Assembly (NCBI GenBank): GCA_012728465.1
Contig: JAAYFB010000253.1
Location: 1-10,468, forward strand
DNA: 10,468 bases
Direction: 5' to 3'
From: Proteiniphilum sp.
GTDB lineage: Bacteria > Bacteroidota > Bacteroidia > Bacteroidales > Dysgonomonadaceae
Part shown: positions 5,986 through 10,468 of the stretch, piece by piece
How positions within the stretch are numbered: the stretch's first letter is position 1
Layout of the letters: every line of letters starts with the position of its first letter
Position numbers and translations under genes: made by a program
Notes under the pieces: generated by a model
The model's database searches: none
Seen by the model: the letters and a program-made list of their open reading frames with translations, nothing else
Told to the model about the DNA's origin: nothing

Positions 5986-7761
5986 TTATTTAATATTTAA
6001 ATCATACGGAACTCTAGCCTGAATAAAATCTTGTGTCTCAGTACCCTTCAGCATCATGAATATATCATAATTTGCACCTAGCCACTCTTTGGCTGATTTA
6101 GCAACTATATCCTCTTTGCCTTTATTTAATAACTCTTCTATTGCTGTCTTCATTTTAGGATATTCGTACACTGCGTAGCTCTTGCCAAGATTTGCCAATT
6201 CGGCTGCAATATCTATTGCTTCTTGCACACCACCCAATTCGTCAACTAGGCCTATCTCTTTTGCTTGAGTTCCTGTCCACACTCTACCCTCAGCATACAA
6301 TGCTAAAGTATCTTTAGGGATACCTCTTCCTTCAGCGCACCTAGTTAAGAACAAGTCGTACCCATTATTAATATACTCCTGCATCAATGCAGACTCTTTT
6401 TCATTGAATGTACGCGAAATGTTTCCGAAATCAGAAAGCTCGTTTGTTTTGACTACGTCTGCTGATATACCTATTTTATTCATTGTTCCTGAAAAGTTAG
6501 GAATCAATCCAAAAATACCTATCGAACCCGTAATGGTAGTTGGGCTAGCCACAATTTTATCAGCATTGCAAGAAATATAGTAACCGCCCGAAGCAGCCAT
6601 ATCTCCCATTGATACAACTATAGGCTTTTCTGCCTTAAGCTCTTCAATAGCTTTCCATATTTGCTCTGAAGCGTATGCACTACCACCTCCTGAGTTTACT
6701 CTCAACACTACCGCTTTTATGTCTTTATCTTTTCTAAGCTTTTCTATCTGATTTACCATATATTTATCTTGAATGCCACTTGCGCCACTACCCGACGTAA
6801 TGCCGCCAACTGCATACAATAAGCCAATAGAGTTTGAAGACTTCTTGATGGCTCCGCTCTTAACCTTTTTCATGTCCGCCACTGATACTGATGGAATTTT
6901 AGCATCTTTGTTCAGTCCAAGCAACTCACGAAGATAATCCTTCATTTCAGTTTCATACATTGTCTTGTCAACAAGATTGTTTTCCAACAAAAAATCTGTT
7001 TTCTTAAACATAGGAAACACATCAGCTAAGTCATCAATTTGCTCGGGCGACATTCCACGCGAATTGGCTATACTACCTTTAATGACACTCCATATATCAT
7101 TTAGATATGAGCTCACTTGTTCTTTATTTGCATCACTCATTTCTGTTTGAGTAAATGGCTCTGCATAAGACTTATAAGTCCCTACTTTAAAAAGTTCTAC
7201 TTTAACACCTAGCTTATCCAAAGCATCTTTATAAAATAGAGGAGTTGAAGATAATCCATGTAAATCTAATGCTCCATGAGGATTTATTACAACTTCGTCA
7301 GCCACCGAAGCCAACAAATATCCGCTTTGAACATAATTGTCGGCATATGCAACAATAAATTTGTCACTTTCTTTAAAGCTCTCCAACTCTGCACGAATTT
7401 CCATCAACGTAGCAGTCGATGCCGAAAACATACGAGAGTCTATATAAATACCCTTTATATTATCATTATTCTTAGCCTTTCTGATAGCGCCAACAATATC
7501 GTTAAGCCCCATTGGTGCGACGGAACTACTTAGCAACTCAGTAAAAGGGTCGCTCTCGGCAACACGCTCCTGAATGACACCATCCAGCCTTAAATTCAAA
7601 ACAGAATTTTGTTGTATCGAAACTGATTGCTGACCTACGAACGACTCGGCCATAGTCCCCACCATTCCAAAAACAACAATCATCGATATTAATGCAAATA
7701 TAAAACTAGCAATAATGAAGCCAATTGCGGAGGCAAACATCATTTTAAAGAAATCCTTCAT
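5986..7761 (-). CDS. sppA: Signal peptide peptidase SppA, long (67K, protease IV) type
   Basis: SppA degrades cleaved signal peptides in the membrane. The 591 residues are the long, two-domain form, in which a tandem duplication puts the dyad residues in different halves. An N-terminal transmembrane helix (about 10-34, from ASAIGFIIAS to VVFGMVG) anchors it with the catalytic part outside the cytoplasm. The Lys of the dyad is K197 in VGTYKSYAEPF, equivalent to E. coli K209. The Ser is S391 in GDMAASGGYYIS, equivalent to E. coli S409. VNSGGGSAYASEQ (355-367) and the segment TGSIGIFGLIPNF (411-423) are also typical. It leads the sppA-lpxK-punA-thiL run; lpxK starts 19 bases after it. A promoter ends about 22 bases before its ATG. 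It faces the ECF sigma operon across a 735-base intergenic region. Confidence 0.95.
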   Translation of the reverse strand: MKDFFKMMFASAIGFIIASFIFALISMIVVFGMVGTMAESFVGQQSVSIQQNSVLNLRLDGVIQERVAESDPFTELLSSSVAPMGLNDIVGAIRKAKNNDNIKGIYIDSRMFSASTATLMEIRAELESFKESDKFIVAYADNYVQSGYLLASVADEVVINPHGALDLHGLSSTPLFYKDALDKLGVKVELFKVGTYKSYAEPFTQTEMSDANKEQVSSYLNDIWSVIKGSIANSRGMSPEQIDDLADVFPMFKKTDFLLENNLVDKTMYETEMKDYLRELLGLNKDAKIPSVSVADMKKVKSGAIKKSSNSIGLLYAVGGITSGSGASGIQDKYMVNQIEKLRKDKDIKAVVLRVNSGGGSAYASEQIWKAIEELKAEKPIVVSMGDMAASGGYYISCNADKIVASPTTITGSIGIFGLIPNFSGTMNKIGISADVVKTNELSDFGNISRTFNEKESALMQEYINNGYDLFLTRCAEGRGIPKDTLALYAEGRVWTGTQAKEIGLVDELGGVQEAIDIAAELANLGKSYAVYEYPKMKTAIEELLNKGKEDIVAKSAKEWLGANYDIFMMLKGTETQDFIQARVPYDLNIK

Positions 7762-7789
7762 AATCTATGTTATTAATTGATTTATAGAA

Positions 7790-7820
7790 CAAAAATAAAG
7801 AAAAAGGACAACATTACAAT
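7790..7820 (-). promoter_or_regulatory. Promoter of the sppA-lpxK-punA-thiL unit
   Basis: On the minus strand ATTG (7817-7820), a 20-base spacing counted from TTG, then TATTTTTG (7790-7797), matching TAnnTTTG. Transcription would start near 7783, giving a leader of about 22 bases. No other -7 match is seen closer to the start codon. Confidence 0.6.
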
Positions 7821-7917
7821 TTTATTTCCTCTCTTTTTCATTCTTAAGCAATATATTGCGCCCTGTTTAGCCATTTCAAAGATTTAATACATCAGGAAAA
7901 GATTATTCAAAAGTTTT

Positions 7918-7947
7918 TCATTCATAATTTATGTACAGAATGAATGA
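7918..7947. promoter_or_regulatory. Interrupted inverted repeat, candidate operator
   Basis: TCATTCAT (7918-7925) and ATGAATGA (7940-7947) are perfect 8-base inverted copies 14 bases apart, about 100 bases upstream of the sppA promoter. There is no T-tract to suggest a terminator. The function is unknown and a chance origin is possible in such A+T-rich DNA. Confidence 0.3.
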
Positions 7948-8007
7948 CTAAATTATTTTTTAATGATCAAATCCAGTCGAAATGTATATATAAAAATGTT
8001 TTTCACT

Positions 8008-8256
8008 ATATTTTCCGTTCGGAAAATGTGGCTGAAAAGTTTTTTGAGGGATCCACGACACTCGGAAAATAGGCTGAAAAACTTTTCAGAGTTACTTTCC
8101 GTAGAGAAAATGGGCTGAAAAACTTTTCAGAGTTACTTTCCGTACGGAAAATGGGCTAAAAAACTTTTCAGAGTTACTTTCCGTACGGAAAGTAGGGCTA
8201 AAAAACTTTTCAGAGCTACTTTCCGTACGGAAAATGGGCTGAAAAACTTTTCAGAG
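8008..8256. repeat. Six-copy tandem array, 41-base unit with two palindromes
   Basis: Copies lie at 8008-8050 (degenerate), 8051-8091 (first half degenerate), 8092-8132, 8133-8173, 8174-8215 (42 bases) and 8216-8256. Each intact unit holds the perfect 14-base palindrome TTTCCGTACGGAAA, a short linker (ATGGG), and the 16-base hairpin CTGAAAAACTTTTCAG (7-base arms, 2-base centre), then AG and TTA or CTA. Copies 4-6 keep the first palindrome exactly; copy 3 has lost it (CCGTAGAG). The second is perfect in copies 2, 3 and 6 and has one change (CTAAAA) in copies 4 and 5. The units abut without unique spacers. The array contains no ORF. It lies between the divergent sppA and sigma-factor promoters, so it could be a cluster of protein-binding sites, a REP-like element, or transcribed hairpins. 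Confidence 0.9.
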
Positions 8257-8315
8257 CTATCATAAACACAAATAGATTATATGTGTAGTTAGCTCATTTA
8301 GTTGAACAAAAGCTA

Positions 8316-8323
8316 TATCTTTG
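8316..8323 (+). promoter_or_regulatory. Candidate -7 element for the ECF sigma operon
   Basis: TATCTTTG matches TAnnTTTG exactly. No TTTG stands 19-20 bases upstream; the nearest TTG (8302-8304) is only 11 bases away, so the -33 part is weak, and an activator may be needed or the match may be chance. If used, transcription starts near 8330, leaving a leader of about 167 bases before the ATG at 8497. The box begins 60 bases after the tandem array. Confidence 0.45.
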
Positions 8324-8416
8324 CACATCAAAAATTGATAATGATCTCTCTTTTATTCATATTATGATTGAAAAGAAATAAATTTTTAAAACTGAATCAT
8401 ACGATAGATGCAAAAC

Positions 8417-8431
8417 AGGTTAATATAACCT
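8417..8431. promoter_or_regulatory. Perfect small palindrome in the sigma-factor leader
   Basis: AGGTTA-ATA-TAACCT: 6-base arms with a 3-base centre, 66 bases before the sigma-factor ATG. It could be an operator or part of a sigma-specific promoter. There is no direct evidence of either. The remainder of 8330-8496 shows no ORF or RNA family I recognise. Confidence 0.3.
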
Positions 8432-8496
8432 AAATAAAGATTGTCGTACGCAACGATTTTCTTTATATTCCATCTATAATAATGAGAGCGTGAAGC

Positions 8497-9054
8497 ATGA
8501 ATGAATCGCAAATAATAGCTGGATGTAAAAAAAACAACCGTAGTGCACAAAAAGCTCTATACGAGCTGTATGCGCCAAAAATGATGGCTGTTTGTTTGAG
8601 ATACAGTAAAGACGATGATACGGCTAAGGATTTATTACACGATGGCTTCATACAGGTTTTTCAAAAAATAGGGTCATACAAAGGAGATGGCTCGTTTGAA
8701 GGCTGGCTGAGAAGAGTTTTCGTAAATTTATCACTAGAAAATTATCGACAAGAACAGAGAAAAATTGCCGTTTATAGCGATTACAGCAAGGACGAGACAG
8801 ACTTATACGATGCTCCAGAAGACGAACTCCTAGATATTGGAGATATACCTCGCAACACCATATTGAAGATAATACAAGAGATGCCCGAAGGGTATAGAAA
8901 TGTTTTCAACATGGTAATATTTGAGGATATGCCACACAAAGAGATAGCAGAGCATCTGGGCATTACCGAAGGCGCTTCGCGATCGCAGTTTTTTAGGGCT
9001 AAAGAGTTTCTACAAAAAAAAATAGAACCTCTCATTAAAAAAGAGTTTTTATAG
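8497..9054 (+). CDS. ECF (group IV) RNA polymerase sigma factor, ECF21/Das-like
   Basis: The protein directs RNA polymerase to a specific promoter set, presumably envelope-related. It has 185 residues and two domains. Sigma-2 spans about 22-88, with DDDTAKDLLHDGFIQVFQKI followed by SFEGWLRRVFVNLSLENYR (regions 2.2 to 2.4). Sigma-4 spans about 120-175, with LKIIQEMPEGYRNVFNMVIF and the helix-turn-helix HKEIAEHLGITEGASRSQFF. An acidic linker (about 98-117) joins them. No extra C-terminal domain is present. The barrel-fused membrane protein starts 8 bases after its stop, which is the layout of Das sigma factors (ECF21 family) with Dma anti-sigma factors in Bacteroides. Assignment to ECF21 rests on this context and general similarity, not on a search. 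The start at 8497 is the first ATG that gives a complete sigma-2 domain. Confidence 0.9.
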   Translation: MNESQIIAGCKKNNRSAQKALYELYAPKMMAVCLRYSKDDDTAKDLLHDGFIQVFQKIGSYKGDGSFEGWLRRVFVNLSLENYRQEQRKIAVYSDYSKDETDLYDAPEDELLDIGDIPRNTILKIIQEMPEGYRNVFNMVIFEDMPHKEIAEHLGITEGASRSQFFRAKEFLQKKIEPLIKKEFL

Positions 9055-9062
9055 AACAATAT

Positions 9063-10379
9063 ATGAACAAAAACGATATATACAACGACCAATTTAAGGC
9101 ATTATTTAAAGATTTTGAAGCAGAAGTCCCCTCAGATGGGTGGGACAAACTTGAAAAATCGCTTGGTGCCTCAAAACGAGCCACTATAGTTCGTAGAAAT
9201 TGGTATATAGGATCTGCAGCAGCCGTTGCAGCTATCCTTATTACAGGAATATTATTCATAAACAACCCAAAGCAAATTGATAATTTTACTCCGCAGCTAA
9301 CTGATGCAAATACAGAAACAGTAAAACCCCAAAACAACACAAGCGTACAAGAGCAAACTCCACAAAATGTTGCAGATGCTAACACATCTAAAACACTTAT
9401 AGCAAAACATACGCCTAGTAAACCAGAATTAATTGGGGAAGAAAGTATTTTCGTAATAGACGACTCTGATGTAGAAATTCCAAATCAGCCATATTTTCCA
9501 CCTTCATCTAAAACATCAAAGGAAGAAGCTACGTCAGACAACAAAAAAGACAAGCAACTCACACAAGAAGAAATTGATACACGTATCAAAGAGCTTCAAG
9601 AAGCAAATAACACCAACCTTTTTGATGAATCAGAGATAGCAGGAAAAAATAAGAACCCACTTATGCTTGCCATAAATGCAAAAGGTGGACTTACATCGTC
9701 GCAAATAAAATCAAACTCACCAATGAGACTACGCAGTGCCAGTGCTCAAAACATGGGTATTAGTGACGACATTTACTTGAGTGCAGAATCAAAAAACAAT
9801 CTTACAGAAGATGGCAAAAACAACACTGGAAGTGTTGCAGATAACATTGCTGAAATGACGCACTCACAACCCTACTCCGTAGGGGTAACCGTTTCGAAAA
9901 GCATAACAGATAGGCTATCTATCGAAACTGGACTAGTTTATACATATCTGTACTCGGAGTCGAAAAATGTGAGCACAAACTATGAGAATAAAGAAAATCA
10001 GGAGTTACACTATCTAGGTATTCCATTAAACCTAAATTACAATTTTGTTCAATTAGGCAAATTCAATCTTTTTGCATCCGTAGGTGCCATGATTGAAAAA
10101 GATATTAATGGAATCTATCGAGGCGTAGATTATGGCAAGAACGATGCGCTTGACAGCAGTTCGTATGGAACCATCTCTAGAAGCATAAAACTTAAAAACC
10201 CACAGTTTTCAATAAACACAGGTATAGGAGCATCATATGCACTTTATGGTGGGTTTAATATTTATGCAAAAGTAGGGGGCGCATATTATTTCGACGCTAA
10301 CAACATTGATTACAAAACAATATATTCAGACAAAAAAATATTGCTTGACTTAAATGCAGGCATTAGATTTCAATTTTAA
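9063..10379 (+). CDS. Dual membrane-spanning anti-sigma factor (Dma-like) with outer-membrane barrel
   Basis: The protein has 438 residues in four parts. Residues 1-46 are a charged cytoplasmic segment (FKALFKDFEAEVPSDGWDKL) likely to bind the sigma factor. Residues 47-66 (WYIGSAAAVAAILITGILFI) are a single transmembrane helix after positive residues (KRATIVRRN), placing the N-terminus inside. Residues 67 to about 199 are a low-complexity N/T/K/E/P-rich linker with a short predicted helix (QEEIDTRIKELQEA). About 200-438 form a barrel of roughly eight strands, including YLGIPLNLNYNF, the hallmark of OMP_b-brl_2 barrels, and the C-terminus ends IRFQF with the terminal Phe of outer-membrane proteins. 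There is no N-terminal signal peptide. This is the architecture of Dma proteins of Bacteroides thetaiotaomicron, which regulate a partner sigma factor and vesiculation. The partner role is inferred from adjacency and architecture. Confidence 0.85.
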   Translation: MNKNDIYNDQFKALFKDFEAEVPSDGWDKLEKSLGASKRATIVRRNWYIGSAAAVAAILITGILFINNPKQIDNFTPQLTDANTETVKPQNNTSVQEQTPQNVADANTSKTLIAKHTPSKPELIGEESIFVIDDSDVEIPNQPYFPPSSKTSKEEATSDNKKDKQLTQEEIDTRIKELQEANNTNLFDESEIAGKNKNPLMLAINAKGGLTSSQIKSNSPMRLRSASAQNMGISDDIYLSAESKNNLTEDGKNNTGSVADNIAEMTHSQPYSVGVTVSKSITDRLSIETGLVYTYLYSESKNVSTNYENKENQELHYLGIPLNLNYNFVQLGKFNLFASVGAMIEKDINGIYRGVDYGKNDALDSSSYGTISRSIKLKNPQFSINTGIGASYALYGGFNIYAKVGGAYYFDANNIDYKTIYSDKKILLDLNAGIRFQF

Positions 10380-10399
10380 ATAATTAAACAACAATAATA

Positions 10400-10468
10400 A
10401 TGATGATGAAAAAACTATTTTTATTTTTGACAGTGGTAGTGCTAGGAATAAGCCTGTCGTCATGCTTA
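10400..10468 (+). CDS. Lipoprotein, 5' end only (possibly NigD-like)
   Basis: Twenty-three codons are visible before the window ends: MMMKKLFLFLTVVVLGISLS then SCL. This is a lipoprotein signal peptide with lipobox LSSC (Cys22 counted from the first Met). Three consecutive ATG codons (10400, 10403, 10406) are possible starts; MKKLFLF from the third is the usual length. It follows the anti-sigma gene by 20 bases and is probably the third gene of that operon. I recall that Dma loci of Bacteroides may include a NigD-like lipoprotein; too little is visible here to assign a family. Confidence 0.65.
   Translation, partial: MMMKKLFLFLTVVVLGISLSSCL

Noticed and set aside
7276..7533. Plus-strand ORF of 85 codons
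   Set aside because: It is antisense inside sppA, with no family resemblance, so a shadow of the real gene.
8008..8256. CRISPR array
   Set aside because: The 41-base units abut directly with no unique spacers, are built of palindromes, and no cas gene is nearby.
8302..8304. TTG as the -33 element of the sigma-factor promoter
   Set aside because: The gap to TATCTTTG is only 11 bases, far short of the usual 19-20.
8781..9092. Minus-strand ORF of 103 codons
   Set aside because: It is antisense to the sigma-4 half of the sigma factor, whose helix-turn-helix is clear.
9035..9385. Minus-strand ORF of 116 codons
   Set aside because: It lies opposite the start of the anti-sigma gene, whose domains are convincing; its translation has no recognisable family and no promoter.

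Overview
The window looks like chromosomal DNA from a member of the Bacteroidales (phylum Bacteroidota). It is A+T-rich. Several promoters fit the Bacteroidota housekeeping pattern (TTTG or TTG near -33, about 19-20 bases, then TAnnTTTG at -7), and there are no strong Shine-Dalgarno sites. The gene families are typical of the phylum: a PCMD-type lipoprotein, OMP_b-brl barrels, and an ECF sigma factor paired with a barrel-fused anti-sigma factor. The run sppA-lpxK-punA-thiL fits Bacteroidales. The genus cannot be fixed from the sequence; a Dysgonomonas- or Porphyromonas-like organism is only a guess.

Layout: (1) 1-2284, minus strand: a two-gene unit with its own promoter near 2078-2109, encoding a lipoprotein (probable PCMD domain) followed by an outer-membrane beta-barrel protein cut by the window edge. 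(2) 2285-2843: intact tRNA-Phe with its terminator, then a small GIY-YIG nuclease ORF, then a second broken copy of the tRNA 3' part plus the same terminator. The second copy carries a small hairpin insertion in the T-arm. This looks like a mini mobile unit at a tRNA 3' end. (3) 2951-7761, minus strand: sppA-lpxK-punA-thiL, a tight envelope/nucleotide/cofactor operon running towards tRNA-Phe, with a promoter just upstream of sppA. (4) 7762-8496: a 735-base divergent intergenic region holding the sppA promoter, a six-copy tandem array of 41-base units each built from two palindromes, a candidate promoter and a long leader for the next operon. (5) 8497-10468, plus strand: an ECF sigma factor, a protein with a cytoplasmic N-terminus, one inner-membrane helix, a long periplasmic linker and an outer-membrane barrel, then the start of a lipoprotein gene.

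The last group matches the Das/Dma (dual membrane-spanning anti-sigma) arrangement described in Bacteroides thetaiotaomicron, where it controls outer-membrane vesiculation. The barrel would sense the outer membrane and the cytoplasmic tip would hold the sigma factor. The two most unusual items are the tRNA-Phe/GIY-YIG duplication and the palindromic tandem array between sppA and the sigma gene.
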